DNA of 64,000 bases from an uncultured Paracoccaceae bacterium (GCA_943787985.1 CALSOO010000004.1:434001-498000), one strand, 5' to 3'; numbered from the stretch's first letter, positions 38,374 through 49,498 are shown. Notes: generated by a model from the letters alone, not told the origin. Made by a program: numbers and translations.

Positions 38374-38949
38374 ATGCCCAAAGTTGGAATGGAACCGATC
38401 CGGCGCACAGCGTTGGTGGCGGCCACAATCGAAGAGATAGGGGCTGCGGGCCACCTGGACGTCACTGTCGGGCAAATCGCCAAACGGGCGGGCATGTCCA
38501 CGGCTTTGGCCCATCACTATTTTGGCGGCAAAGACCAGATATTCCTCGCCGCGATGCGCCACATTTTACGCGAATTCGGGGCAGAGGTGCGCACTGCCTT
38601 GCAACACGCCCCCACACCTTACGCGCGCGCCGAGGCGATCATCGCGGCATGTTTCGCGCCATCATGCTTTGATCCCTCCACGATCAGTGCGTGGATGACG
38701 CTGTATGGCCGTGCCCAAACCAACACGGACACCGCGCGCCTGTTGCGGATGTATCAGAACCGTTTGCATTCCAATCTAAGCCAGGCGTTGCGCGCCCTGA
38801 GCGCCCAGCCCGAAGAGGACGCGCGCACGTTGGCCGCGTTGATCGACGGGCTGTATTTGCGCGCGGCCCTTGCCCGCACCAGTGATGCCAATCAAGCCCG
38901 CCAAACTGCTTTGCGGGCATTGGCCACATTGACGGACACCCGGATATGA
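38374..38949 (+). CDS. betI: Transcriptional repressor BetI (TetR family)
   Basis: TetR HTH (GHLDVTVGQIAKRAGMSTALAHHYFGGKDQIFLAAMRHIL), operon context with betC/B/A. Confidence 0.93.
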   Translation: MPKVGMEPIRRTALVAATIEEIGAAGHLDVTVGQIAKRAGMSTALAHHYFGGKDQIFLAAMRHILREFGAEVRTALQHAPTPYARAEAIIAACFAPSCFDPSTISAWMTLYGRAQTNTDTARLLRMYQNRLHSNLSQALRALSAQPEEDARTLAALIDGLYLRAALARTSDANQARQTALRALATLTDTRI

Positions 38950-40454
38950 CAAAGCCGAACATCCTGATTTTCATGGTGGATCAACTGAACGGAACCCTGT
39001 TTCCCGATGGTCCTGCCGACTGGCTGCATGCCCCGAACCTTAAAAAACTGGCCGCCCGTTCAACGCGGTTTCGCAATGCCTATACCGCGTCGCCTTTGTG
39101 CGCACCGGGGCGGGCGGCGTTTATGTCGGGTCAATTGCCTTCGGCCACGGGTGTTTATGACAATGCGGCCGAGTTTACATCGTCCATCCCGACCTATGCC
39201 CACCATTTGCGTCGGGCCGGCTATCAGACCTGTCTGACAGGCAAGATGCATTTTGTCGGTCCTGACCAGATGCACGGTTTTGAAGAACGTCTGACCACCG
39301 ATATTTATCCGGCCGATTTTGGCTGGACGCCGGATTACCGCAAACCGGGTGAACGGATCGACTGGTGGTACCACAACATGGGCTCGGTGACCGGTTCTGG
39401 CGTGGGCGAGATTTCCAACCAGATGGAATATGACGATGAGGTCGCCTATAATGCCACGCGCAAAGTATACGATTTGGCCCGCGGCAAGGACGACCGCCCG
39501 TGGTGCCTGACCGTCAGCTTCACGCATCCGCATGACCCCTACGTTGCCCGTCAGAAGTACTGGGACCTGTACGAAGAATGCGCGCACTTGCTCCCCGAGG
39601 TTCCTGCCATGGCCTACGCGGATCATGATCCTCATTCCCGCCGCATTTTTGATGCCAACGATTGGCGCAGTTTTGATATCAAAGAGGAGGACATCAAACG
39701 CTCGCGCCGTGCGTATTTTGCCAACATCAGCTATCTGGATGACAAAATCGGCGAGGTTATGGACGCGCTTGAGAGCACGGGCCAAGAGGCGATCATCCTC
39801 TTTGTGTCCGATCACGGTGATATGCTGGGCGAGCGCGGTCTGTGGTTCAAAATGTCCTTCTTTGAAGGGTCTGCACGCGTTCCCATGATGGTGTGCGCCC
39901 CTCAGATGGAGGCGGGTTTGATCACCACCCCAGTGTCCAACATCGATGTCTGCCCGACCCTATGCGACCTAGCGGGAGTCGACATGTCTGAAGTGGCCCC
40001 TTGGACCACAGGGCAATCCGTGGTGCCGATGGGCCAAGGTGTGGAGCGTAGCGAACCTGTGGCGATGGAATACGCCGCAGAGGCTTCTTATGCGCCGATG
40101 GTGTCGCTGCGCTATGGCAAATGGAAGTACAACCGCTGCGCATTGGACCCGGATCAACTGTTTGATCTGGAGGCCGATCCGCATGAACTGACCAACCTTG
40201 CCGATGTTCCTGCGCACAAAGGAACCTTGGACCAGTTGCGCGCCAAATCCGAAGCGCGGTGGAACCTTGATGCCTTTGATGCGGACGTGCGCACGTCGCA
40301 AGCGCGCCGCTGGGTTGTCTATGAGGCCTTGCGCCAAGGGGGGTATTACCCTTGGGATTTCCAGCCGCTTCAAAAAGCCTCAGAGCGCTATATGCGCAAT
40401 CACATGGACCTCAACGAGGTCGAAAACAGCCAGCGGTTTCCGCGCGGCGACTGA
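38946..40454 (+). CDS. betC: Choline-sulfatase
   Basis: NILIFMVDQLNGTLFP; sulfatase motif SPLCAPGRAAFMSGQLPSATGVYDNAAEF. Confidence 0.94.
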   Translation: MTKPNILIFMVDQLNGTLFPDGPADWLHAPNLKKLAARSTRFRNAYTASPLCAPGRAAFMSGQLPSATGVYDNAAEFTSSIPTYAHHLRRAGYQTCLTGKMHFVGPDQMHGFEERLTTDIYPADFGWTPDYRKPGERIDWWYHNMGSVTGSGVGEISNQMEYDDEVAYNATRKVYDLARGKDDRPWCLTVSFTHPHDPYVARQKYWDLYEECAHLLPEVPAMAYADHDPHSRRIFDANDWRSFDIKEEDIKRSRRAYFANISYLDDKIGEVMDALESTGQEAIILFVSDHGDMLGERGLWFKMSFFEGSARVPMMVCAPQMEAGLITTPVSNIDVCPTLCDLAGVDMSEVAPWTTGQSVVPMGQGVERSEPVAMEYAAEASYAPMVSLRYGKWKYNRCALDPDQLFDLEADPHELTNLADVPAHKGTLDQLRAKSEARWNLDAFDADVRTSQARRWVVYEALRQGGYYPWDFQPLQKASERYMRNHMDLNEVENSQRFPRGD

Positions 40455-40487
40455 CCCCTTTTTCTCATTCTTACGACCGGAGCTTTC

Positions 40488-41945
40488 ATGCCTTACCCCA
40501 CACAACCCACCGCCAGCCACTACATCAACGGTCAATACGTTGAAGACACAGCAGGCACGCCGATTGACGTCATCTATGCCGCGACAGGCGAAAAGATTGC
40601 CACGCTGCATTCCGCAACTCCCGCGATCATTGAGCAAGCGGTAGCCGCCGCCAAAGCCGCACAGCCTGCCTGGGCCGCAATGACGGGCACGGAACGGGGC
40701 CGCATCCTGCGCCGCGCCGCAGACATACTGCGGGAGCGCAACCATGACCTGTCGGTTCTGGAAACCTACGACACTGGCAAACCCTATCAGGAGACCTCTG
40801 TGGTGGATGCCACCTCTGGGGCGGATGCGTTGGAGTATTTTGGCGGCATGGCCGCGACCTTGACGGGCGAACACATCCAGTTGGGCGAGGATTGGGTTTA
40901 TACCCGCCGCGAGGCCCTTGGCGTGTGCGTCGGGATCGGGGCGTGGAATTACCCCACCCAGATCGCGTGCTGGAAAGGCGCCCCGGCGTTGGCATGTGGC
41001 AACTCCATGGTGTTCAAACCCTCTGAAACCACACCGCTGTGCGCGTTGAAGGTTGCGGAAATCCTGCATGAGGCAGGGTTGCCTGCGGGGCTTTACAACG
41101 TGATCCAGGGGCTTGGGGACGTGGGGGCGGCATTGGTCACCGATCCGCGTGTGGACAAGGTGTCGCTGACGGGGTCCGTGCCAACAGGGCGCAAAGTCTA
41201 TGCCGCGGCGGCGGCTGGCATCAAACATGTGACGATGGAATTGGGGGGCAAGTCCCCGATGATCGTGTTTGAGGATGCAGACATCGAAAATGCTGTGAGC
41301 GGCGCGATTTTGGGGAATTTCTATTCCTCGGGTCAAGTGTGCTCCAACGGCACGCGGGTCTTTGTGCATACAGCGATCAAGGACGCGTTTTTGACGCGCT
41401 TGGCAGAACGGCTCAAAGGGGCGGTGATTGGCGACCCGATGGATCCTGACACCAGCTTTGGTCCGATGGTCAGCGCACGCCAAATGGGCATCGTGCAAGG
41501 CTACATTGAAAAAGGCATCGCCGAAGGCGCGCGATTGGTCTGCGGCGGTAAGCAACTGGATCAAGACGGCTTTTTTCTGGAGCCAACCGTCTTTGCAGAT
41601 GTGAAAGACGACATGACCATCGCGCGGGAGGAGATTTTCGGCCCCGTGATGGCGGTTCTGGATTTTGAAGACGAAGACGATGTGATGGCCCGCGCCAATG
41701 ACACGGAGTTCGGTTTGGCGGCGGGGGTTTTCACCCGCGATTTGTCCCGCGCGCACCGGGTCGCGGCCAACTTTGAAGCAGGCACTTGCTATATTAACAC
41801 CTACAATGATGCGCCCGTTGAGGCCCCGTTTGGCGGGTCCAAAAATTCGGGGGTCGGGCGGGAGAACTCCAAGGCTGCGATCGAGCACTATTCCCAACTC
41901 AAGTCCGTTTACGTGCGCATGGGCGACCTTGAGGCGCCGTTCTGA
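40488..41945 (+). CDS. betB: Betaine-aldehyde dehydrogenase
   Basis: ALDH motifs [33 protein letters not shown]; bet operon. Confidence 0.95.
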   Translation: MPYPTQPTASHYINGQYVEDTAGTPIDVIYAATGEKIATLHSATPAIIEQAVAAAKAAQPAWAAMTGTERGRILRRAADILRERNHDLSVLETYDTGKPYQETSVVDATSGADALEYFGGMAATLTGEHIQLGEDWVYTRREALGVCVGIGAWNYPTQIACWKGAPALACGNSMVFKPSETTPLCALKVAEILHEAGLPAGLYNVIQGLGDVGAALVTDPRVDKVSLTGSVPTGRKVYAAAAAGIKHVTMELGGKSPMIVFEDADIENAVSGAILGNFYSSGQVCSNGTRVFVHTAIKDAFLTRLAERLKGAVIGDPMDPDTSFGPMVSARQMGIVQGYIEKGIAEGARLVCGGKQLDQDGFFLEPTVFADVKDDMTIAREEIFGPVMAVLDFEDEDDVMARANDTEFGLAAGVFTRDLSRAHRVAANFEAGTCYINTYNDAPVEAPFGGSKNSGVGRENSKAAIEHYSQLKSVYVRMGDLEAPF

Positions 41946-43594
41946 TGCAAGCAGATTATGTGATTGTCGGGGCTGGCAGCGCGGGGTGCGCCATGGCGTA
42001 CCGGTTGGCCGAAGCAGGTGAATCCGTGCTGGTGATTGAACACGGCGGTACAGACGCGGGCCCCTTTATCCAGATGCCCGCCGCCTTGTCCTATCCAATG
42101 AATATGAAGCGCTACGACTGGGGGTATACCTCGGAACCGGAGCCGCACCTGGGGGGGAGGCAGCTGGCTTGCCCACGGGGCAAAGTCGTTGGCGGCTCCT
42201 CATCGATCAACGGGATGGTTTACGTGCGGGGGCACGCAAAGGACTTTGACCACTGGGCAGAAAGTGGCGCGGATGGCTGGGCTTTTGCTGATGTGCTGCC
42301 ATATTACAAGCGGATGGAGACATGGAACGATGGCGGCCATGGCGGTGACCCTGCGTGGCGCGGCACGGACGGGCCACTGCATGTCACACGGGGCGCACGC
42401 GACAATCCGTTGTTTCAGGCCTTTGTCGATGCGGGGCGGCAAGCGGGATATGAAGTCACGGATGACTACAACGGTGCAAAGCAGGAGGGCTTTGGACCGA
42501 TGGAGCAAACTGTGTACAAAGGCCGCCGTTGGTCTGCTGCAAACGCCTATTTGCGACCGGCGCTCAAACGCGAGAACTGCAACCTGATCAACGGGTTGGT
42601 CGAGCGGGTTGTCTTTACGGACGGGCGGGCCACGGGCGTTGCTATGGCGGATGGAACGGTGGTGCACGCAGGGCGCGAAGTTATTCTGGCCGCGTCCTCG
42701 ATCAACTCGCCCAAAATCCTGATGCTGTCGGGGATCGGGCCGGCCGCGCATCTGGCCGAACACGGCATTGATGTGGTCGCGGACCGCGCGGGCGTGGGGC
42801 AAAATCTGCAAGATCATCTGGAGCTCTACATCCAGATGGCATCAAGCCAGCCAATCACGCTTTACAAACACTGGAACATTTTGTCCAAAGCATGGATCGG
42901 GGCGCAGTGGTTGTTCACAAAGACCGGATTGGGCGCCTCCAACCAGTTTGAAAGTGCCGCTTTTGTGCGCAGCAAAGACGGGGTGGAATATCCCGATATC
43001 CAGTATCATTTCCTTCCCATCGCTGTGCGATATGACGGGCAAGCCGCAGCGGAAGGGCACGGGTTCCAAGCCCATACCGGACCTATGCGCTCTGTTTCGC
43101 GCGGGGCTGTGACACTGCGGTCGAGCGATCCTGCAGATGATCCCAAAATCCTGTTCAATTACATGTCCGACCCTTCCGATTGGGAGGATTTCCGGCGGTG
43201 TATCCGGCTCACGCGTGAGGTCTTTGCCCAAGAGGCATTTAAACCATTTGTGAAGCATGAAATCCAACCGGGGGAGGCCTTGCAGACGGATGAAGAGCTC
43301 GACAGCTTTATCGCGGAGCATGTGGAAAGCGCGTATCACCCGTGTGGAACCTGCAAAATGGGACGACGGGATGATCCGCTGGCCGTGGTGGATTCAAGCG
43401 GTCAGGTCATAGGCGTTGAAGGGCTGCGCGTGGCCGACAGCAGCATTTTCCCACGCATCACAAATGGCAATTTGAACGGGCCGTCGATTATGGTGGGGGA
43501 AAAGATTGCGGATTGCGTTCTGGGACGTGATCCGCTGCCGCGCGCAAATGACCGGCCATGGATCCATCCCGATTGGGAGACGGCTCAAAGGTAA
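41945..43594 (+). CDS. betA: Choline dehydrogenase (GMC oxidoreductase)
   Basis: [60 protein letters not shown] overlap with betB. Confidence 0.95.
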   Translation: MQADYVIVGAGSAGCAMAYRLAEAGESVLVIEHGGTDAGPFIQMPAALSYPMNMKRYDWGYTSEPEPHLGGRQLACPRGKVVGGSSSINGMVYVRGHAKDFDHWAESGADGWAFADVLPYYKRMETWNDGGHGGDPAWRGTDGPLHVTRGARDNPLFQAFVDAGRQAGYEVTDDYNGAKQEGFGPMEQTVYKGRRWSAANAYLRPALKRENCNLINGLVERVVFTDGRATGVAMADGTVVHAGREVILAASSINSPKILMLSGIGPAAHLAEHGIDVVADRAGVGQNLQDHLELYIQMASSQPITLYKHWNILSKAWIGAQWLFTKTGLGASNQFESAAFVRSKDGVEYPDIQYHFLPIAVRYDGQAAAEGHGFQAHTGPMRSVSRGAVTLRSSDPADDPKILFNYMSDPSDWEDFRRCIRLTREVFAQEAFKPFVKHEIQPGEALQTDEELDSFIAEHVESAYHPCGTCKMGRRDDPLAVVDSSGQVIGVEGLRVADSSIFPRITNGNLNGPSIMVGEKIADCVLGRDPLPRANDRPWIHPDWETAQR

Positions 43595-43676
43595 ATAATT
43601 AGAGAATTCGTTATAGTTTTCTTTACCTTCCTTACTGGTTCAGCTTGCTTTTGGTAACGAACACACCCATTTGACA

Positions 43677-43704
43677 GGGCATGTTTAGAATATGTGCCCT
43701 TTTT
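43677..43704 (+). terminator. Terminator-like hairpin overlapping the nuclease start codon
   Basis: GGGCA...TGCCC stem followed by TTTTT. Confidence 0.4.
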
Positions 43705-44334
43705 GTTTTTCTTTTGTTTCCAAACCTTGCCGCGGCCGAGTTTTCTGGCCGTGTTAAGGTGATTGATGGTGACACGTTTGATGTTGGCGATGTGCGTGTG
43801 CGTTTGCACGGCATTGATGCCCCTGAAAAGGACCAGCATTGCACGACACAGCAAGGGCAATCCTGGGCCTGCGGAGAATGGGTCAACACGCAGGTGCGTC
43901 AGCGCGTCCAGGGGCAAGTCGCCACGTGCTTTGAGGTGACCAAAGACAAATATAACCGCATCGTGGCTTCTTGCGAGGTCGCGGGTGAAGACATCGGGCA
44001 GGCACTGGTGGCGGATGGTTTGGCATTTGCCTACCGCAAGTATTCTTTGCGGTATGTCCTTGATGAAAAAGGGGCTGCAATTAACGATCGCGGCTTGCAC
44101 GCCAATCGGGTTCAGAGCCCGTCAGAGTTTCGCAAGAACCGCGTCAAAGGCCGCGTCGCACCGGACCGTGATTGCGTGATCAAAGGCAACATTTCTGCGA
44201 ACGGAACACGGATTTTCCACAGCCCTGGCCAAGCGTTTTATGAACGCACAGGCATCAACACGCGTGCAGGTGAACGGTGGTTTTACTCGGAACGCGAGGC
44301 ATTGGACGCGGGGTGGCGCGCCGCACGGCGTTAA
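43681..44334 (+). CDS. Secreted thermonuclease-family protein with C-terminal sunset-like domain
   Basis: Signal peptide MFRICALFVFLLFPNLAAA; VKVIDGDTFDVGDVRVRLHGIDAPEKDQ; C-terminal CVIKGNISANGTRIFHSPGQAFYERT...GERWFYSEREALDAGWRAAR. Confidence 0.88.
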   Translation: MFRICALFVFLLFPNLAAAEFSGRVKVIDGDTFDVGDVRVRLHGIDAPEKDQHCTTQQGQSWACGEWVNTQVRQRVQGQVATCFEVTKDKYNRIVASCEVAGEDIGQALVADGLAFAYRKYSLRYVLDEKGAAINDRGLHANRVQSPSEFRKNRVKGRVAPDRDCVIKGNISANGTRIFHSPGQAFYERTGINTRAGERWFYSEREALDAGWRAARR

Positions 44335-45731
44335 CTGACCTGATAGGGCAAAACATCACGCGTGTCGGCATCCACAGAGAGTTTACGCTCCAGTGGTGGA
44401 ACGGATCGTTGATGACAGGTTTTGCGTTCGCAAATCCGGCAGGAAATCCCGATGGGTTCAAAGGAATCTGTGCGCTTAACATCCATACCGTCCGCGTAAA
44501 TCAGTGCATCTGCGTGACCGACTTCGCAGCCCAAAGCGATCGCAAACCGCCGAACGGGAGCCCCAAAGCGCCCGGACGGTTTGGACACATCGCGCGCAAG
44601 GCTGATGTAGCGGACGCCGTCAGGTGTTTCGGCCAGTTGGCGCAGAAATTGTCCTGGCAATTCAAAGGCGCGGTGCACATTCCAAAGGGGGCACGCGCCG
44701 CCAAATCGGGCAAATTGCAGGCGTGTTGCGGAATGGCGTTTGGTGATGGTGCCAGCCTGATCCACGCGCACAAAGAAAAACGGAATGCCTTTATCCCCGG
44801 GGCGTTGCATGGTGGCCAGTCTGTGAGCGACTTGTTCGATAGACGCCCCAAAACGCCCCGCGAGCCACTCCAAATCATGGCGGCACTCTCGCGCGGCTTT
44901 CAGGAATTTCGCATATGGCATCAAACTCGCGCCTGCAAAATAGTTGGCCAATCCGATTTTGGCGATATCGCGGGCCTCTTGTGTCTGAAAGCGCGCCAGA
45001 TCAAGGGTGGCTTCCAACAACGCGTTTTGTTTGATCAAGGCCACTTGAAGCAACAATTGGAAGGTTTGTGTGGCAGGGGCCGCGCGTACCGAAATCTGCA
45101 AAACCGAGGTTTTCGGGTCATACGAACGCAATCGATCCGTGTCTGAAAATTCAACCTTGATCCCCTCAATGCCCAAGGTTGCAACGGCTGCCACACGAAT
45201 ATTCTGTACGCGCCCCTGATCAGTGGCGAAGTGCTCTGCCGCGCGGTCGACAGCATCGATGTAGTTGTCGCAATAGTGAAAGAAATCACGCACTTCTTCC
45301 CAAGGGCTCGGGCGCGCACGGGCATCTTCGCGCCCCAATGCTTCATCCAGAGAGGCAAGACGCTCGTGCGTTTGCCGGTACCCTTTGTGAAGCTCGATGA
45401 AGGCCCGCGCAAGGGCAGGGGCGTTCGACGCAGCAAGCCGTAAGTCGGCCAAGGGGGGCATGTCCCCCGCAAACACGGGGTCGGACAAGGCCTCGCGCAT
45501 GTCGCTGACCAACCGTTCCCCGTCCCCCGTTGAAAGCTCTGTCACATCAACACCGAACTCGCGGGCGAGTGCCAGTACGACCGACGTGCTGACGGGGCGG
45601 TTGTTGTTTTCCATCTGGTTCAAATAAGGAAGCGAAACGCCAAGCTTGGCGGCAAAATCCTTTTGAGTGAGGCCGATACGCGTGCGCACTTCACGCAGTT
45701 TCGCGCCAGCGTACAGTTTCTGTGTGGCCAT
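44331..45731 (-). CDS. pccR: XRE-type short-chain fatty acyl-CoA regulator, PccR-like
   Basis: N-terminal HTH (LREVRTRIGLTQKDFAAKLGVSLPYLNQMENNNRPVS); long ScfR-like C-terminus with Cys motifs; next to pccB. Confidence 0.82.
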   Translation of the reverse strand: MATQKLYAGAKLREVRTRIGLTQKDFAAKLGVSLPYLNQMENNNRPVSTSVVLALAREFGVDVTELSTGDGERLVSDMREALSDPVFAGDMPPLADLRLAASNAPALARAFIELHKGYRQTHERLASLDEALGREDARARPSPWEEVRDFFHYCDNYIDAVDRAAEHFATDQGRVQNIRVAAVATLGIEGIKVEFSDTDRLRSYDPKTSVLQISVRAAPATQTFQLLLQVALIKQNALLEATLDLARFQTQEARDIAKIGLANYFAGASLMPYAKFLKAARECRHDLEWLAGRFGASIEQVAHRLATMQRPGDKGIPFFFVRVDQAGTITKRHSATRLQFARFGGACPLWNVHRAFELPGQFLRQLAETPDGVRYISLARDVSKPSGRFGAPVRRFAIALGCEVGHADALIYADGMDVKRTDSFEPIGISCRICERKTCHQRSVPPLERKLSVDADTRDVLPYQVS

Positions 45732-45745
45732 TCTGGACCCCTTGC

Positions 45746-45782
45746 TTTGCAGATTTGCAGCGGTTCACGCTAACTTTGCAAA
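45746..45782. promoter_or_regulatory. PccR-like operator repeats upstream of pccR
   Basis: TTTGCAGATTTGCAG at 45746-45760 and TTTGCAAA at 45775-45782. Confidence 0.65.
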
Positions 45783-45806
45783 GCTGCCAACGCAAGGAAA
45801 CAAAGG

Positions 45807-47030
45807 TTAACGCAGTGTGCCCTGCAACCGTTCTTCGCGCCGGATCACGGCAAGGATGGCCACCAAGGCGGCCAGCGCTGTGCCTAGCATGATCAGAATC
45901 AAGGGATACGCACCTGTTTCAGGACTGAGCAGAAACCCCGCCAGAGAGGCCAATGCTGCGCCGCCGCCAATCATTATCGCGCCGCCCAAACCCGATGCAG
46001 TGCCTGCCAGATGCGGTCTCACGGACAACATGCCAGCCGTGGCGTTCGGGATTACAAGCCCGTTGCCCAATCCGACGCAAGTCATCAAGCCAAAGAAAAC
46101 AAGCGGTGAGCCAAAGCCTGCCAAAAACAGCAAAAGCATGACGAAACATCCGCTGCTGACTGCAATGGTGCCCCACAAAATAAGCTTGTTCACGCCCAAG
46201 CGTTGCGCGTTTTTCCCAGTGATCCAATTGCCAAGGAAGTATCCGATTGCGGGTGCTCCGAATAAAAAGCCGACCCATTTCGGTGACAGTCCGAACACGA
46301 CGGAACCGACGAACGGCCCTCCGCCCAAATACGCGAAAAACGCGCCAGAGCAGAAACCGGACGCCATGGAATAGCCCCAAAACCGGCGTGAGCTAAGCAG
46401 CTCAGGGTATTCGCGAAACTGCTGTCCCAATGTCAGGCCGGAGGCCACGGATGTTTCCCCAAGGTCGGTCCAGACCAGGGCGAAAATCACGGCCCCGACG
46501 ATCAAAAAGGCCCAGAAGTTGGATTGCCAGCCGAATTGTTCGTCCAAAATGCCCCCAATCAATGGGCTCACCATTGGAACAACTGCCATCCCCATCGTCA
46601 CATAAGCGATCATAGAGGCGGAATCCTCTTGATCAAAGCTGTCACGAATGACGGCGCGACTGAGAACCATGCAGACAGCAATCACCGCCTGCGCCATGCG
46701 AAACGCGAGGAAGACACCCGCGGTCGGGGCAAATATGCAGCCGACAGTGGCGGCCATGAACAGGGCGATGCCCCACAGCAGAACGGGCCGGCGCCCCATT
46801 TTGTCCGAAAGCGGGCCGATAAAAATTTGTAAAACCGCACTCACTGCCAGAAACAATGGCACGGAGAGTTGCATAAGCCCGTATTCCGTTCCGTAAAATT
46901 CGGCCATCTGCGGCAGGCTGGGCAGGAACATATTCATGACCATCGCGGAAACGCCCGCCAAAACGATCAAAGTAAAGATATGGGGCGGCGTTGTGCGATC
47001 CAGAAAACGGATCGTTGGGGGATTCTTCAT
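45807..47030 (-). CDS. Multidrug effflux MFS transporter (Bcr/CflA-type)
   Basis: LIVLAGVSAMVMNMFLPSLPQMAEFYG; LSDKMGRRPVLLWGIALFM. Confidence 0.88.
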   Translation of the reverse strand: MKNPPTIRFLDRTTPPHIFTLIVLAGVSAMVMNMFLPSLPQMAEFYGTEYGLMQLSVPLFLAVSAVLQIFIGPLSDKMGRRPVLLWGIALFMAATVGCIFAPTAGVFLAFRMAQAVIAVCMVLSRAVIRDSFDQEDSASMIAYVTMGMAVVPMVSPLIGGILDEQFGWQSNFWAFLIVGAVIFALVWTDLGETSVASGLTLGQQFREYPELLSSRRFWGYSMASGFCSGAFFAYLGGGPFVGSVVFGLSPKWVGFLFGAPAIGYFLGNWITGKNAQRLGVNKLILWGTIAVSSGCFVMLLLFLAGFGSPLVFFGLMTCVGLGNGLVIPNATAGMLSVRPHLAGTASGLGGAIMIGGGAALASLAGFLLSPETGAYPLILIMLGTALAALVAILAVIRREERLQGTLR

Positions 47031-47103
47031 AAACTAGAGGTAGGTGGCGCGCAGGAGCGTGTCCATAGCGACAGTGCGGCAGTGACGGCGCGGCACGTCT
47101 GTA

Positions 47104-47163
47104 TTTGCAGATTTGCAATTAGCAAAAGTGGTCAAGCATAGGCTTTGCAAATTTGCCGTTTGC
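47104..47163. promoter_or_regulatory. PccR-like operator repeats in the MFS/pccB divergent promoter
   Basis: TTTGCAGATTTGCAATTAGCAAA (47104-47126) and TTTGCAAATTTGC (47144-47156). Confidence 0.7.
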
Positions 47164-47234
47164 GCCTGTGCGACCCCTCTTTCATTTGATACACGGTCCA
47201 TAATTATATCGATTTCCATCACATGGGGCTGAAG

Positions 47235-48767
47235 ATGAAAGACATTCTGACCGAGTTGAGCGACCGCCGCGAGGCTGCCCGTTTGGGTGGCGGCCAAAAG
47301 CGCCTTGATGCGCAGCATGGACGAGGCAAGTTAACAGCTCGTGAACGCATTGATCTTTTGGTGGATGAAGGGTCTTTCGAAGAGTTCGATATGTTCGTAA
47401 CGCACCGCTGCACTGATTTTGGCATGGAAAACCAAAAGCCGGCAGGTGACGGCGTTGTCACTGGCTGGGGCACGATCAACGGCCGTATGGTCTATGTTTT
47501 CTCGCAGGACTTTACGGTTCTGGGCGGTTCGGTCTCTGCCACGCACGCGATGAAAATCTGCAAGATCATGGACATGGCGATGCAGAATGGCGCCCCTGTG
47601 ATCGGGATCAACGATTCGGGCGGTGCGCGTATCCAGGAGGGTGTGGATTCACTGGCCGGCTACGGGGATGTGTTCCAGCGCAACATTATGGCGTCGGGCG
47701 TCGTGCCGCAGATCTCTGTGATCATGGGGCCATGCGCGGGTGGTGCTGTATATTCGCCTGCGATGACCGACTTCATCTTCATGGTCAAAGACAGCTCTTA
47801 TATGTTCGTAACGGGCCCTGACGTGGTGAAAACCGTGACAAACGAGGTCGTAACAGCCGAGGAATTGGGTGGAGCGTCAACACACACCAAAAAATCATCT
47901 GTTGCGGATGCCGCGTTTGAAAACGACGTAGAGGCATTGGCCGAAGTGCGCCGCCTTGTTGATTTCTTGCCAATGAACAACCGCGAAAAGCCTCCGGTAC
48001 GTCCCTTCTTTGATGAGCCGGGTCGGGTTGAGGCGTCGTTGGACACCTTGGTGCCAGACAACCCCAACGCTCCGTATGACATGAAGGAATTGATCCTGAA
48101 GCTTGCTGACGAGGGTGATTTTTACGAAATTCAGGAAGAATTCGCAAAGAACATCATCACGGGATTTATCCGCTTGGAAGGGCGCACTGTCGGTGTCGTC
48201 GCCAACCAGCCGATGGTTTTGGCCGGCTGTCTGGACATTGACAGCTCCCGCAAGGCCGCGCGGTTCGTACGCTTTTGTGACGCGTTTGAAATCCCGATTT
48301 TGACGCTCATTGATGTGCCGGGCTTTTTGCCGGGAACATCGCAGGAATATTCCGGCGTTATCAAACACGGTGCCAAGCTTCTTTTTGCCTATGGCGAAGC
48401 GACGGTGCCAAAAGTCACCGTGATCACGCGCAAAGCATATGGTGGCGCCTACGTTGTTATGGCTTCCAAGCACTTGCGCGCGGACATCAACTACGCATGG
48501 CCAACGGCCGAAATCGCTGTGATGGGCGCCAAAGGGGCCACGGAAATCATCCACCGTGCGGACCTTGGGGATGCGGCAAAAACAGCGGAACACGTCGCCG
48601 ACTATGAAGAACGTTTTGCCAATCCGTTCGTTGCGGCCGAACGCGGGTTCATCGACGAGGTGATCCAACCGCGCTCCACGCGCAAACGGGTCAGTCGTGC
48701 TTTTGCTTCTTTGCGCAACAAAGATCAAAAGATGCCGTGGAAAAAACACGACAACATCCCGCTCTGA
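47235..48767 (+). CDS. pccB: Propionyl-CoA carboxylase beta subunit
   Basis: [77 protein letters not shown]. Confidence 0.95.
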   Translation: MKDILTELSDRREAARLGGGQKRLDAQHGRGKLTARERIDLLVDEGSFEEFDMFVTHRCTDFGMENQKPAGDGVVTGWGTINGRMVYVFSQDFTVLGGSVSATHAMKICKIMDMAMQNGAPVIGINDSGGARIQEGVDSLAGYGDVFQRNIMASGVVPQISVIMGPCAGGAVYSPAMTDFIFMVKDSSYMFVTGPDVVKTVTNEVVTAEELGGASTHTKKSSVADAAFENDVEALAEVRRLVDFLPMNNREKPPVRPFFDEPGRVEASLDTLVPDNPNAPYDMKELILKLADEGDFYEIQEEFAKNIITGFIRLEGRTVGVVANQPMVLAGCLDIDSSRKAARFVRFCDAFEIPILTLIDVPGFLPGTSQEYSGVIKHGAKLLFAYGEATVPKVTVITRKAYGGAYVVMASKHLRADINYAWPTAEIAVMGAKGATEIIHRADLGDAAKTAEHVADYEERFANPFVAAERGFIDEVIQPRSTRKRVSRAFASLRNKDQKMPWKKHDNIPL

Positions 48768-48770
48768 TCT

Positions 48771-49115
48771 GTGGCACGGGGGTGGCATATAGTGCGCAGT
48801 GAGGGGGGCGTGACGGTGACCCGTCAGCTTCCGGCACAGTTTGATCTGTCTGCAAGCACTGTTCTTGCGGGGGGCGATGCGTTGCGTCTGGCCACGCAAA
48901 TTCGTCAAGACCTGTGGCGCGCGTTGCAGAGTATGCGGGGCTTTTCGCCTGTTGTTGAGGTGACGCTTCAGTCTGGTGGCGTTCACGTGCGGGCCGGTGG
49001 TCGTGTTGCGGGCCGTATTCCGGCAAATGCCGCAGAGCGTATTGAAGCGATGTTGGTGCATTCCGGCAACCGCGCCCGTTGGATGCGATGCGCCGGATTT
49101 CGGGGGGCGCTATGA
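48771..49115 (+). CDS. Small hypothetical protein in the pcc cluster (114 aa)
   Basis: MARGWHIVRSEGGVTVTRQLPAQFDLSASTVLAGGDALRLATQIRQDLWRALQSMRGFSP...; tightly spaced after pccB. Confidence 0.6.
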   Translation: MARGWHIVRSEGGVTVTRQLPAQFDLSASTVLAGGDALRLATQIRQDLWRALQSMRGFSPVVEVTLQSGGVHVRAGGRVAGRIPANAAERIEAMLVHSGNRARWMRCAGFRGAL

Positions 49116-49498
49116 TGCGGGCCTCGTTGATTTTATGCGCGCTTCTGGTCGGCGCCCCGTTGTGGGCAACTGATGTGCCATCCGGGCAAGTTGTGACGCT
49201 GCAAGAGGCGTTGCTGGATGAGGTGGATGCCAGGAATACGCTGCGCATGCGGTTCGTGGCGCCAGCCATTGCGCGGGATGGCGGGACGATAGATTATGAC
49301 ACGGCGGGTGCGGATATGGAGCACTTGTGCGTCCACGTTGCCTTGCCGTATGCGGTGCAATTCGAACTAGACCCAGATGTGATTGTGATCTCATTAAGTG
49401 ATCGTGAAACAGAATTTGGCGCTTTGAGTCCTGAAGCCACGCAGTTTTTTGATGCGTTTCGGGTCGAAGATCAAACCTGTATTTGGGAGGCTTTCTGA
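49112..49498 (+). CDS. Secreted DUF6497-like protein
   Basis: Signal peptide MMRASLILCALLVGAPLWA then DVPSGQVVTLQEALLDE...; overlaps the previous gene by 4 bp. Confidence 0.75.
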   Translation: MMRASLILCALLVGAPLWATDVPSGQVVTLQEALLDEVDARNTLRMRFVAPAIARDGGTIDYDTAGADMEHLCVHVALPYAVQFELDPDVIVISLSDRETEFGALSPEATQFFDAFRVEDQTCIWEAF

